This document shows positions 25,967-38,700 of a stretch of 49,323 nt of DNA, piece by piece. Each line of letters opens with the position of its first letter. Positions within the stretch are counted from its first letter, which is position 1. Below the pieces are notes generated by a model. That model had not been told where the DNA came from and did no database searches. It was given only the letters and a program-made list of their open reading frames with translations. The position numbers were made by a program, and so were the translations under genes. This DNA is from Nephromyces sp. MM_2019 (taxonomy: Eukaryota; Apicomplexa; Aconoidasida; Nephromycida): the NCBI GenBank assembly GCA_015657535.1, contig JADHZB010001633.1:1-49323 (forward strand), in the 5' to 3' direction.

Positions 25967-27979
25967 GGCATTTTAGAGCGGATAAAAATGAAGCTTTGCC
26001 ATTAGCCGAATTTGAGATCAATCTTTGTAATTTCAAGCTGTTTTCGATAAAAATAATAATGCCACCTTCTTCTGCATGCTTTGCCTTTGGAGCCATCGAA
26101 GATAGCGCTCCATTAAGCATATTCGCCCATTACTCAAGGAGGCATGCTTCTTCATGCATAAATCAACAGCAGGAAACTAGCATTGCATTGTACCATGAAA
26201 CGCTTGAGTGCTTCGTGAAGAGCAAAAGGATATTTAAAATACTGCTAAATATTTCTTTCTAAGAAGCAAAATAAACTCTAAGTTGAGTTTAATTACAGGG
26301 TAGAGAAATTTAAAGTGAATCCAATGAAACTTATGTGGAGCATGCTACTGCAAGGGGAAAGCTACACTTAGTCTAAAAGAAATCTCCCTAATTATCCGCA
26401 TAAAATTCCATTGTACACCAGGCATGGAGGCATACTATAGATAGTTTCATGGTTCAGTCGAACCGCAAAAATTGGGTAGTTGGATAATAGTCATGTAAAT
26501 GGCTTTGCAGAGCTCTATGAATAATGAAAAAATAGGACCTCTTTACACAAGCCTTCCCCAAGTATATCCCGACGAGATAAAAAAAATTTAGATTCTTTCG
26601 GTTGCAGCTCTTCCAAACAGGAGAGCAAAGCTTATCAATATTCCCGGAGGAGTGGCTAAGTCTACCGACGCTGAGGCTTAGCTAATCTGGGACACCTGCT
26701 AAGTTTACATTGCGCTAGCTCCGATAGTATTTATATTTTGTTTTCATAACCTTGCAAGATCTGTTCTACGAGTCAGCTACGCATGGGCTAAGAGCGAAAT
26801 TCGGTGTTTGCAACGGGCATATACTTCTTAGCCACCATAATCTTTGCATTATTCGGATTAGGCCTACACTTAGGTGGTTTGCCTCAAGTTTTAAGGAATT
26901 AAATTAAAACGTTTAAGTGTAATTCCTCCTGTTGCAGTCATTCGAGAGAACTCTTTTTCGATCTTAAAGTCGAGACAGATACCCTCGACGACATAGTTGG
27001 AGCAAAATTCGGCTAAAGATCTCAAGATAGAGATTTAGGAGTTAATAGAGCACTAGAGTAGAAAAATGCCTACTGTGGTTGACTGAAGACAACGGTTCAC
27101 ATGGAAGTCAGTTGTATCATACGCAATAACTATTAGAAGAAAATTTAGGGTGATAAAGAGATTACAAGCCATCAATACTCAATACTAACTCCCCTTGGGT
27201 TTTTCATAAACTTTAATTCTCACGGCATTTTGCGGGTTGTCGAAGGACATTTCGGAAAACAAGCCTAAGGACTAACAACTATACATTGCCGAATGGCTTG
27301 TAGCCGCGAAGCTTCCACAACAAAATTCTTCGCATATCAAAAAGCAAACTTGTATACTAAAATATGAGAATAATAAAAGTGGCATTATAGGTTGATAGTC
27401 AGGTAACTATCCTTTCAGGCTATTCCAAGCAAAGACAAACAGTCGCATGAAAAAAAAGGAGCATGCCATCCAAGATAAAGATTTTCCCTATTGAACATAC
27501 CTTTACAGAAGTGAGCAAGCATATATTTCGCACTAATATTATTATAAGAAAGGCTGAAAGCGCTTATATTATACAAATCGGTGTATAGTTTTAACATTAG
27601 TTATAAAGGATTTTTATGTGGTTACAGCTTTAGATAAAAGGCATTCATCAGTTTAGAAATCCCGAATATACTTTTTATCTGGGCATCAATTCACTGCTAG
27701 AGCATCAACTTATTAAGCATGAGTACATCAAACACCTCACGTCACGTGAAATCGTGGCTTTAGTATTTCTACCAATAATGAAAGAAAAGTCTGGCGGTAA
27801 TTTCAAATTTACACGGTCTATCCACAATATCAAGCATTCCCAGAAGAAGTAGTGTATATTTCAAATAAAACGAAACAAATTGAGATACACGCACAGAAGC
27901 ACATTGAAGAACAGTTAAAGCCTCAGAAAATTTCTACAAATGCATATTGGGATTTCCGTTGACTTGCATCGCTACCCAC

Positions 27980-28127
27980 CTAGGTCGTATGCTCGATGAT
28001 AACCGTGTCGTAGTCCCACGCATGCCGCTGCGATGTGGCACAGCGATAAAATTTTAAGAAAATTCTAAAAACAGCACACATGTCCATTGGTTGCAACTCG
28101 TTAAAACACAGCGCCACCGCTAGTATC
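27980..28127 (+). mobile_element. Decayed Ty3/gypsy integrase N-terminal fragment
   Basis: The plus strand reads MLDDNRVVVPRMPLR (27989-28033), close to the gypsy motif LY.DNRIVVP..LR that precedes the integrase HHCC domain. A stop follows at about 28055, and beyond it STHVHWLQLVKTQRHR sits where ..H...GH.G..KT..R.. is expected. The stop and lost residues show that it is dead. Confidence 0.4.
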
Positions 28128-29072
28128 ATATTCACCTCGGCATTCATAGTGGCGAATCGTTTATTTCCAACTGGATCCTTATCTTGTTTATCTAAATTTT
28201 TCCGATTTTACTGGTGAGATGATTCATAGAAACATACACCAGGTTTTAGCTTTTTCTAGCTTATCCCATGAATGTTGAAAGTGGTACTACGGTTGCACAC
28301 GGGTGAATCATTCGTTTCGACTGAAGTTTTGAAGGGTGATGTATTTAGGAAGCTGATCCAGGCAGATTTTGCAGGGGCGGCCTGAAAAGTTGTATTGCAA
28401 CTACGTTCTCAAAGGGGTTCTTGCGTCCTATGAAGTAATGAATGATATGTTCGTCAATGGTGTATCCCTTGGCTGCATAATGAGCAAATTTACTCTAGCC
28501 CTGTTGATAGAAGCATATACTGTAAGAGTATCACTGCAGCTCGCCACCGTGCGATTGAAGCAAAATGGTAGCATCAAGTCGGTGATAAATGTATTCTAAA
28601 GATAGATTTCTACATTTCATATGCCTTAATTTCAATAGTACGGGCTGCTTTGTCTACTTATTTTAGCTTGTCAGTGGCTTCACATGGGTGTGTAATTTCG
28701 AATGAGCGAGAATAACCTTTTTTTGGGTTGGTACTTTGAAAGGCTCCATGGATAGAATCCCTGGTATACAATAAGAAACATTCTTCAATATGTTGAGGAG
28801 CGCAAGGCATTGCTTAAGATTGGTACGTTGTAGGGTTTAGCACTACATAATGCGCTTTGGGGCTGGCCAGAGTCTGTATTAGAAGCAATCAAAGTCCATG
28901 TCTACTTAATATACTTATCCTTTTTTTTAGGGTTTAGGTAAAATTTGTAGATTTTTCTCAAGATGAAAATTCTTTTTACTTGCCTTTTGTTACTAATTTT
29001 TTTCGCTTCACAATAGCAAAATGGCTTGTACTTGACGCAAAATTGTTGCGTTTACCACCAAAAAATCACTCC

Positions 29073-29270
29073 TTAGTTGAACCTTGTTTGCAATTCCAAA
29101 TAAAATTGATATTTAATTTTTTGCTTACCATCTATTAGCGTGTCTTGCAGAGTTTCGCAGCCTGCCAAGTGGGCCCAGTATGCCATTGCTTTATCCTTGT
29201 TCGTGAATTCTATAAAAGATTTAAAATAAAAATAGTGAATGTATGAAACTAATGTAGTAATTGGTGTCAA
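29073..29270 (-). CDS. Possible exon of an RRM-like protein, divergent to NAXD
   Basis: A 65-codon minus-strand frame contains FKSFIEFTNKDKAMAYWAHL followed by AGCETLQDTLIDG. RRM domains have an RNP1 strand of the form (K/R)G(F/Y)(A/G)F(I/V)EF, then a helix with ..A..A...L.G, then a (L/I)..G turn, so the order fits. Good splice signals are present: tttatag before 29209 and g|gtaagc after 29129. However, that acceptor would remove KSFI, and I could not find upstream or downstream exons with matching phase. It could be an exon, a small intact gene, or chance. Confidence 0.25.
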   Translation of the reverse strand: MTPITTLVSYIHYFYFKSFIEFTNKDKAMAYWAHLAGCETLQDTLIDGKQKIKYQFYLELQTRFN

Positions 29271-29759
29271 TGCATCAAACTAAAAGAGTAAATCAGGCTT
29301 TTGCTCACTTGAAAATAGAAACATGAAAGGAATAGTTATAGAGGATATTTCTTGCTAGCTTAAAACTGGATATTGTGTCTAGCCCTGCAGTTAGTGCATA
29401 AATTTAGCTTTTCATGCGGATACCACGATAGGCTGAGAACGGCTGAGTAGCTCATTTTCAAGTTTATTATTTTTTATTCAAGCGTCTACAGCTATGACTT
29501 TCCTACGTGATTTTTGTGCAAGATTTTTTCTTTGAAATATACTTTTACAGTCTCTTTCAAGACACTTTCATTGAATTAGTGGGACATTCACCCGTTCATA
29601 ATGAACACACTGCAGTATTAAGGATTGCCATTCTTTGAACTATCTTAATTGTTGGACTATCATATACAAATTTAGCAACTGCTAAAAAACTGTTACAACA
29701 CACCCATTTAGTGTGGCTTTCAGCATTTACCAAGTTTTTTGGATGATTTTGGTATCGTG

Positions 29760-32700
29760 ATGGCGGGCTCGTGGTTGGACTCTCCCAGAATGCATCCTAA
29801 GTTCTTTTTCCCCGTGCTAGATGATAGCAAGCACAAGGGAGAAAACGGTATGATATTGAACTTATTAAGCAAATTTTTGAGGGCTTAACACGCGCTATTT
29901 AGCCAAGTATAAAGAGTATTAAATCAACAAAAATTTCGCTGTTGCGAGTCTGAATTGAAGCTGGATGGCATGCCTCTAGATGCTTGGGAAGTTTTCCGTA
30001 ATTTATATGCAGTTTTTAGATAATGAAGGACTGATTTAGTAGAGCAGAAAAATAGCGTAGAATAAAGTGAAAAAAATGCTTTCCTAAAAGCGTAAATTTC
30101 CAGCTTTTAGGGAGCCAGTTTATCTAATTCTGAAAGGCCTATGTACTTAACTGTTTAATTTCACATCAAAGGCTGTTTAGCTTGAGAATTTAGCGGATAG
30201 GGGTTAAACGGAGCCTTTTTTGCGCTTCAGCGTGGAAGCTTTAATTCGAGTTCATGCTCATAAGCGAGCTTTAAGTGAAGAAGCAAGTTAATGACGAATT
30301 TTTGTTTACGATTTTTTAATGTATCAAACTAATATTAACACACAATTAACCTGTAGAAATGCCTTTAGCTCTTCCTCCCTAAGAAAGCCTACCCCAGGAA
30401 ATACACACCTAACATTATCATCAAGGTTCCTGCCGAATGACTCCTTTGTTTTTGGTGATGATGGAGTTCTGTCTCTTTAGTGTTGAAGTGGAGGTTCATC
30501 TCTAGTTGCTGCAGAGAGATTTTTTCGCCTAAAATATAATCCGTGCTTGAATTCATATTGAAGGCCTTCTTTTCTGGAATTTCTTTCTGTGCATATCACC
30601 ATCTCAAATAGCTGTTAAGAGCGAATCTCATGGGCAGCGCAAATATGCAAACCATACGCCATAAAGTTTCTCCGCCTATGGGAAAGCATAATCAGATTTG
30701 CTGAGAAAAAGTCCAGTAAAAAGCTTTCACAGCCTAGCCATACTTGCGATACTGTGCTCATGCTTAAAGGGGCCTTCTGATCTCATTAATGTATATTCAC
30801 TTAATTTACTGAGACATATATAGCTGTACATGAGGGGCTGTGGCATAAATCAAATTTGGATCTAAACGCCTACACATACTGCAGCAAAGCAGTCTTTTTT
30901 ATTGTATAGTCAGTGTTTTATGCAGCTTAGCTGCATTCCCCTTTATGCGAGCAGCAGTGTGTGCTGCTAGCCTATAGAGCTTGACTGTGTGATGCTAGCC
31001 AATCCAGTTTGAGTGCGCTATTGAGTGTGTTCCATCACCCAATAGAGCTTGAGTGTGTACGACCGTAGCTGCATGCTCATTAAACTTTTTAATTCCATAA
31101 TTTAAAAAGAATTGCAAAGCAGGAAGAAGAATTTTCTTCCAGAAATTTGATTTGTGTGTTGGCTCATCATAATTGATGTATTTTTTGCTGTTTTTCATGG
31201 AGAAAAAAGCAATTCATTTTAAGGATTATCTTGCTTGATGAAGCAGTGTAATATTGCAGAATCTCTCTATTTTTTTTCAACGGCTGAGTTGGCTTCAGCA
31301 TAAACTTCTGGATGCAGGTTAATAGTATTCTTTTACATTTTTTTCCTCTTTTGCCTCTGCTAATTAACTGCTTCTGTTGGAATATATGTAATCTTCATGC
31401 CCTTTTCAATTCTGAAAGCTTATTTTGGGATATTTTTTCCTAAAAAAAATGCTTTATATTTCCAGTTTTTTTGGGATATTTTTCCTGCGCTATCTGGGAG
31501 TTTTTTTTAAAATCTTTGCTTAGAGGACGGAGATGATGCAGGAAAAATTTCGAATTTTTTTCCTGTATATAAAGCTGTTTTACTATGCATCAAAAATTAC
31601 CTTTATAAGAGTATTTGATGGATTATCTTTAATTTCTTATGCCCAAAGCATAATTTATTATCCTTCTCTGTAGTATCAAAATTTGAACGTTGTAATAGTC
31701 TTTTTACAAACATGATTTCTCTCTCTAACACACTCTTATAGGAAAGATTTGTGTTATAGGAGGCTCTAGGGAATATACAGGGGCACCATTCTACTCTGCT
31801 ATGGCTTCACTAAGAACAGGAGCAGATTTAGCTTATATATTGACTACGGAATCTGCAGCTCCTGCTCTAAAGTGCTACAGCCCTGATGTTATTGTTTACC
31901 CGTCTTTTTCTGCTGGAGATGAGCCTAGCGGGAAGTTTGAACAGTTTATAGGGGTAATCTTCTTCATTCAGCAAGATTAGTAAACTTTTTTCTCAGCTGA
32001 GAACCAAGGGCATGTTTTAATAGTAGTGTGTTAGTGGAATTTGGATATGATGGAGCGCATTTTTTCGCTGGTTGAATCAATTTCATACTAATTAATAAAG
32101 TGAAGCGTTCACCATTTTATTCTAGGGTTTTTTCTAGGTAAAATTTGATTCGTTTTGTGTGTTTTTTTGGTATTAAAATCGCTCATCAGATAATTCTTGG
32201 GAGCTTAATTTATTGAAGGCTTTTTTCGCTTGAACTCGTCGATTAATTCCACAAAATCCTGGTTCGTGAATCTCAAGGAATTAAAAAATAAAAGAATTTC
32301 TAGTTAGAATAAGCCGAGCTTTTTAATCAGCAATTTAAACTTTGTCAGTATTTTTTTCATCTCTTCAAATCGTTTGTGGCTTTTTTTAGTTTTTAGGTTT
32401 GCAATTTTCCTTTTCTTCTGCTGGCTTTAGCGTTTGCCTCTATTTTTGTGTGTGTGTTAAACCTGATGTAATTTTGAAGGTAAACCTTCTTTATTTTTAA
32501 GCACTTTTAATCTTTTTCAAAGTCTTCAAGTCGCTTGGATTCAGAGTGTTTCATCGAGAGTCCTTTCCTACGTCTCTATCGCCACTCGCTCTGAAAAGAG
32601 CTTTGATTTTTAGGAAAAAGGAGCTTTTTTTCACGAGAAAATACGCCGATCTTTGTGATTTCTCGCTTTTGTAAATAGTTTTTTAAACAGTCAAAAATTT

Positions 32701-35700
32701 GCTCCCTTATGCTTTTAGAGAGTTGAAAAACAAGGATTTGTTTTTTTTTAGGGTTGTGAGGTTATTGAGAAATGTGATGCTGTAATACTGGGGCCTGGAC
32801 TTGGAACGGATGTTAACATGGCAGCGCATTCTATGCTGTTGCTAGAGATCTGCAAACGCCAGGAAAAATTTTTGGTGAGTGTTTTCTGCTTCGATAAAAG
32901 TCTGCTGATTGTTGGTTTTTCTTCAGTATATTTCATCTTTTTCCGTCTTTTCTGGCAGTTTTATAGGTTGCAACTTTTTCAAAAATATTCATTTGCTTCC
33001 GTATCTACCCCACTTTAAAAAATGGTGATCCTCTGGGTTTTTTTACGGCTAAGCTCTGGTTTTTCAATTTTTCTGGTGGATTTTTCCTGAATCGAATCAT
33101 TAACACTATAATGCTATCGTATTGAGGTTCTCTTCCCCTTTCTTTCGGTTAAAGCCTAACTACTATATGTGTGATACTTGTTCTTTTCGTGGTTTCTTCC
33201 TAATGCGAGATCCGAATTTTAAGCTGAAGTACTAGGGGCATTCATATACCATAATTTTAGTAGGTTTTATATAATAAGGTAAAGGGATAGTTATGTAAGA
33301 CAAGCAGTTTACATTTTGGTTAAGCCCTCTAGTTATTTCTCATAATGGGTTTGGCTGTGTGTAGGAGATTTCATCTGTTTTAGCCCATAGGGTGATTACA
33401 ACTGACTGTTGCGGTTTATGAAAGCATTTCATCTAAATCCTTTAATATTTACTTATTTTTGGCTGTTTCGCGACATAAGGTGAGCTCCATTACGCGAATG
33501 TAGATTTTCTCTGTATACAGTGTATCGTCCTACACAAATTCCGGCTAGTGCACACACCTCCGTATTCAGGAACTCATTCATCCCCTCATCCACCACCTTA
33601 TTCATGCACTCATCCACCACCTCATAAGCCCCCTCTTCCACCCCCTCTTCCACCACCTCATAAACACACACAATGTGTGTTTTACTAGAGTATTTTGCTG
33701 CTTACACTGCCAGTATGAAGGCAACTTCCATATCCCTTGAAGTATTTTGATCATAGCAAAGCTAATTTTCCTTATTCGAGAATTCCATCAAAATTCCCTC
33801 AAATTCATTAGATTTTCTTTTTTAAAGGCTTTTTTTGTATATCAAATGCTATGCAGGTAATCGATGCAGACGGGCTAAGAGCGCTCATCTCTCAAGATAG
33901 TTTCCATATACTGAAGGATTATCGTAAATGCTTGCTAACACCTAATTTATACGAAGCTAAGCTGTTGGTAAAAGCAGTTTGCAAAAAAGGCATTGTAGGA
34001 GGTAAGCATCTTGTTTAGGAGAGTGCGGGGAGTGTGTGGGGGAGGTGGGTGTTTTAGGCTTGCATGTAGGGGTGTGGGGGGGTGTGGGCGTTTTAGGGTT
34101 GTACGAGAAGTGTTGAGAGTATTAGGGAGAGGGTATGGGGGGTGTGAGAAGGATGTGGGCTTATGCTGTCGCTACTTATAGAGATAAGTTTTGCTTTATA
34201 CCATACTTTTTGATAGTCATCTTCATTGCCTTCATTTTGAGAGAAAATAGGGGCTTTTTCTTCAGTTGAAGAGTTTAATTTTTGGTAGATATTTTCTCTG
34301 CAAAAGAATCAGCATAAACAATATATTTAGGATTAAAAATTGTAGCGTTTTCAATAGTTTGTAGCCTGAGAGTTAGTGGGGAGTATGAATATGATTTTTT
34401 TCCTTTATCAACGACTTTTTGAAGATATACGGAAAGGTTTTTTTATAGGTTGATTTGATTGCTTTTTTTTAGAAACTGATTAATCTGTTTCGATAGTTAT
34501 ATCTTGATGAAGTTTACTATTCTTTTAGCTTTTAGTCGAGCCTTTATCTTTGCAGTACAAGAAGGCCTCCTTTAGTTTTTGATTATGAATTTGGGCAAAG
34601 ATTGCATTGAAAATCACATCTTTTTCTTCTGTCGATATAGTAAAGCCTATGAAATTGATGATAGAGTTTAATCATTATACACTGAAGCTAGTTTATCAGG
34701 TTTTGCTGACGGTGCAAGACGAAATTGTTTAGGGATTTAGCATTTTTTGGCATAGTGCTAGAGCGAGAAGCAGGTTTTTTTGATACTAGGTAAGATTTCA
34801 GCTAAATTCCAGTTTTAAGCTTGTTTTTTGGACCTAATTAGAGAAAGAAAAACCCAAATTAAGAGAAGAAATCCAAACGTTTAGATAAAAGACGAGAATA
34901 CTGATGAAAGAAGAAGTATATATAAAACCTTTTTGTGTGACTCTCATATTTTAAGTTTCTGATATCTTCATAAGGTTTCAGCGTATAGGCATATTTTGTG
35001 GTGTCGATATTTATTCTTAACTTGTTACGCTCGCTTGCTAGCGCCCTGTCAAATCCAATTTTTCTTGAGAATTTTTTTTTTGAGCGATAAAACTATAAAA
35101 TAAAAACAAAGAACAAACTGAAAGAGCACACAGAGGAGTAAGGGAATCAGAAAGCACGCACAGAAGCAATGGAGCAACTCGCACACTCTCTGGATCTACA
35201 CATCCTTAAATCTTTACATAGATTACAAATTCTACACCTAGTGTGTGATGGAGACTCATTTTTTAAGCTCTTGTCTCATAGCAGTAGTGTATGTAATGGT
35301 TTTCTACCCATGATAGAGCAGCACACACGCAGTGTGTGTCGCAGGTTGCAAGCGATTTTTTATATTTTTTTATCACTGGGATTTCTATTTTTTTTATACT
35401 TCTTCAGACTCCTTAGTCTGCATCCGGAATTCCCTTTTTTTCTTTGTGTGTAAAATTTCCAATAAAACCACCCCCTTCAGGCCCCATGGTCATGTTGTGT
35501 GTAAATTTTTTGCATCTTTTATATTTGAGGCTTAAAATTTTTGGGATTGCTTCTTTTTTTGGATAAGGCATTTTTTCGGTAGTTTAGTGAATGTTTTTTT
35601 TGTCTTTCAGATCTTCTAAAAGACTTGATAACGATGTGTAACAAGCTTGGCGGACCATCAGTCTTCCTTAAAGGAGCTATTGATCATATGATTCAATATA

Positions 35701-38700
35701 TACCTAACAATTCCAAGATATGGAAGTTACCTGTAGAGCATGATTTTGGCTGTAAATCCATGCTAAGCCCCGTCAAGAGATGTGGGGGTCAAGGGGATAT
35801 CTTGGTACGCATCATCTTTTTTTATATGTTGTTTAACTTTTTAGGGTTTATGGTTTACAAATAAAAGATATACCGTTTGTTTAAAAAGTTATTAAAATTT
35901 CCATTTTTTGTGAGTAAAGGCTGCTTGTAGGGGCTAGTGACTTATTGCTTTTAAATACATTAGAAAACAGTCGAAATTTGCGATTCCATTCCTAAGGCTG
36001 TTTATTCTAGATTTTTTTAAGATACCGCTTAATTGGCTGTTTGAAACATTTTATTTTGTATTGCAGCTGCAGGTGCAATCGCAAACACACACTTCAAGCA
36101 GTGCCACACACACATCAAACGGTGCCACACACACATCAAACGGTGCCACACACACATCAAACGGTGCCACACACACTTCAAGCAGTGCCACACACACGTG
36201 CTGGGTTTGCTCACTTTTATTAAGGAATTGATTACGGCAGATTTTGTTATCGTTTCTTGAAATTCCTGGCTGGGCGCCCGTTTTTTCATGATTTATGCAT
36301 GGAATTACTAGTTTTTATAACTTATTTTATGATGCATATTTTTCATAGTGGTGGTGTATTCAGCATACTGGCTTCGGTAATAGTAGAAACTTTCCTAGTA
36401 CCTTTAGGAGTAATAGCTCTGTTGGCAAGTCCTAGGAACTTGTTCAAATCTTATTAAAAAAATTAGATGTTTACAGAATAACACCTTTCCTGAAGTATTT
36501 TTGTTCCTTGTTTTGTTTCAAAGGATGGGATATTGGCTACTATGATGGTATGGGTTGATAAGATGCAGTCCTTAGAATCGATTAAATCATCTGAAGACAA
36601 AAAACAAAGAGAGCTACCTTCGGATGAAGCGCAACCCCTCGAAACATATCACGATTCTCCGGAATTAGAAGCTGATAGGAAGCTGCTTGAAGATAACCAG
36701 ACGATTTTTAAACCTTTTTTAACCTTTCCTATCGCTGCTTTTTTGTAAGGCTTTTTTCTGGCATTTATTAATGCCTCTTTGATCATATATATGCTGCGAG
36801 ATATTGGGAGTCGATAAAAAGTCAAGGGCTCTACATTAGAGAGCATGAGCATTTTTCTTGTTTGTATTCGTGTTTCATGCAAACTAAGCAGTCATGAGGT
36901 ACGATGCTGTGATTACTATAGAAAGAAAGTGTTTCGTGGGGTCTCGGTGTGTTTCTGTGTGTTTAGGATAATTTTGACGCTGTGGTGGAACTCACACCAG
37001 TCAATTGTGCAACGCGCTGCAAATGTTGGTGATTTTATCATAAAACTACCAGCTTGCGAGATGATTAAAATTTTTATTTAAGCTTTTTTTTATCATAAAG
37101 AAGTTGCAAGATTGTCTAGTAGCATTATCATGACTGGATTTACTCCTACAGCTTTGTGCTTGAACTATGATAGATAATTTCTTCGTATTATGGATGAAGG
37201 ATTTTGGGTAGAGCCTACTTTAAGCCTGGATTTTTCACCTTTGTTGCGATTTTTTCTTGTTAAAAGTCTAATCATCTAGAAGCTTGATTAAATGGTGTAT
37301 TTTACTGGATTTCATACTTTTCCCCGAGTTTTTGTCTCCTGGTGATTACTTGTGGATCCTACAGACGATTGAAAGCTTCCCTCCTAAGCATACCCATTTA
37401 TTGTTTTTCTTCATTATACTCAGAGCAACTTCAGTAATGAAGTTATCAGCATATTCTGCTTTTAAGATGATGAAACGAGGTGAGTTTGATTTTATTTTGG
37501 AGAAGTCTCTATGATCTTTCCTGTTAACATTTTAGCTTTACAGGCCTTTTCTTGCTTCATCGCTACACTTCCTTTACGTGCTACACTTTGCGAAGATTGC
37601 AATGTGTTTTTTCTATGAAAGGGAAACGTAAGCTTATGATAAAATGGCAAAGGTAGGATTCTTTTTCAAAGATTGTGTGTAGTTGCTAAGCTGACTGGTT
37701 ATGAACCATCTTCCCTGAATAAAAGATGTTTCCTCAGTGAATATTATAGGTTTCTGATATACTTTCTATACTGGGATTTAGGGAACTTTATCATCTTCTG
37801 CGGGTGTTCTGTGGTTTATTGCGAATTTCACATTGGAAAATACTGGGTGCTATTTATTTTTTGTTATTTTTTCAACTTAACGCATCACTTGAGCAAGCAC
37901 TCTTACTCTGATAATGGGGTATATGCTATTTGGATAGTTTCAAGCAAGCTTGATGGTTGCAATGGTAGTCTGATAGGCCGCTTGTATTTAATTAAAATAT
38001 TTGTGCATGCCTTTGGGGCTTGCTTAGATTATTCGCTATCGTAGCTTTACCAGCAAAGTCACCATTAGCATTTAGGCTGCTTTGCTAGAGCTGGGCACAC
38101 AGTAAATGTAAATCTGGAGAGACATATTTTTAGCACTGTTCTTTCTTTTTTTTTTAGTACTAGATAGCCACTTATGCATTTCTTATCGCTGTGTATGGTA
38201 TAGGATATTATGATTTTTGATAAAAAGCACACTGTGCTAAAAGGCTGTAGCTTTGTATCTTATGTTGCCAGCTGAACACTTTTGCTTCCGAAAATTGCGT
38301 AAAAAATTTTGGGTTTTCTTAGGTTTTTTAGGTTAAATTTAAGAAAAAATTAGTGGCTATAAGCTGAAGCAAATGCATTTAAGCATAAAGATACGTAGAC
38401 TGCTACTGAATTTTTGGAAATAAAAAGCATATGTGAAGTTCCCGAAATAGCAGAGATCAAAAATGGCAGGGGCAAACGGCTGAATCGAAAAAAATTTGCT
38501 AGAAGGCGCAGTAGGGGGCTAACTTCACCATTTTACCATATTCAAAGCAGCTAGCTCTTTCGCCGAAGCTTGTTAAGTCCATTTTAAGGAGGAACCAAAT
38601 AAGCCTAGATTCGACTCAAGGAACTGCGTGCTTTGTAAATACTTGGGAAACGCTTTGCTATACTTGAAGCGGAACATGAAAGGTTATACCTTTTTTACTA

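Larger units (their letters stand above)
21134..29072. other. Intergenic DNA between RPS3 and NAXD, no intact gene recognised
   Basis: Nearly 8 kb with only short frames. Base composition is more even than in introns and has no sense-strand T bias until about 28.6 kb. Three fragments recall Ty3/gypsy pol and are listed separately. A 125-codon minus-strand frame at 22584-22961 has a Cys-spaced stretch (AAQKRCSLDDSCEGVVLN) that faintly recalls PAN/apple-type domains; I do not call it a gene. At 28926-28938 two tandem TTTAGGG-like units occur. Confidence 0.5.

Noticed and set aside
26450..26480. B-box-like GGTTCGACTGAACC on the minus strand
   Set aside because: No A box or cloverleaf upstream; not a tRNA gene.
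36041..36223. Heptapeptide-repeat frame QTVPHTH
   Set aside because: Inside NAXD intron 5; produced by a 21-bp minisatellite whose period is a multiple of three.
37673..38044. 123-codon hydrophobic plus-strand frame
   Set aside because: Lies inside NAXD intron 7 between two well-supported exons; T-rich introns give Phe/Leu/Ile-rich frames by chance.
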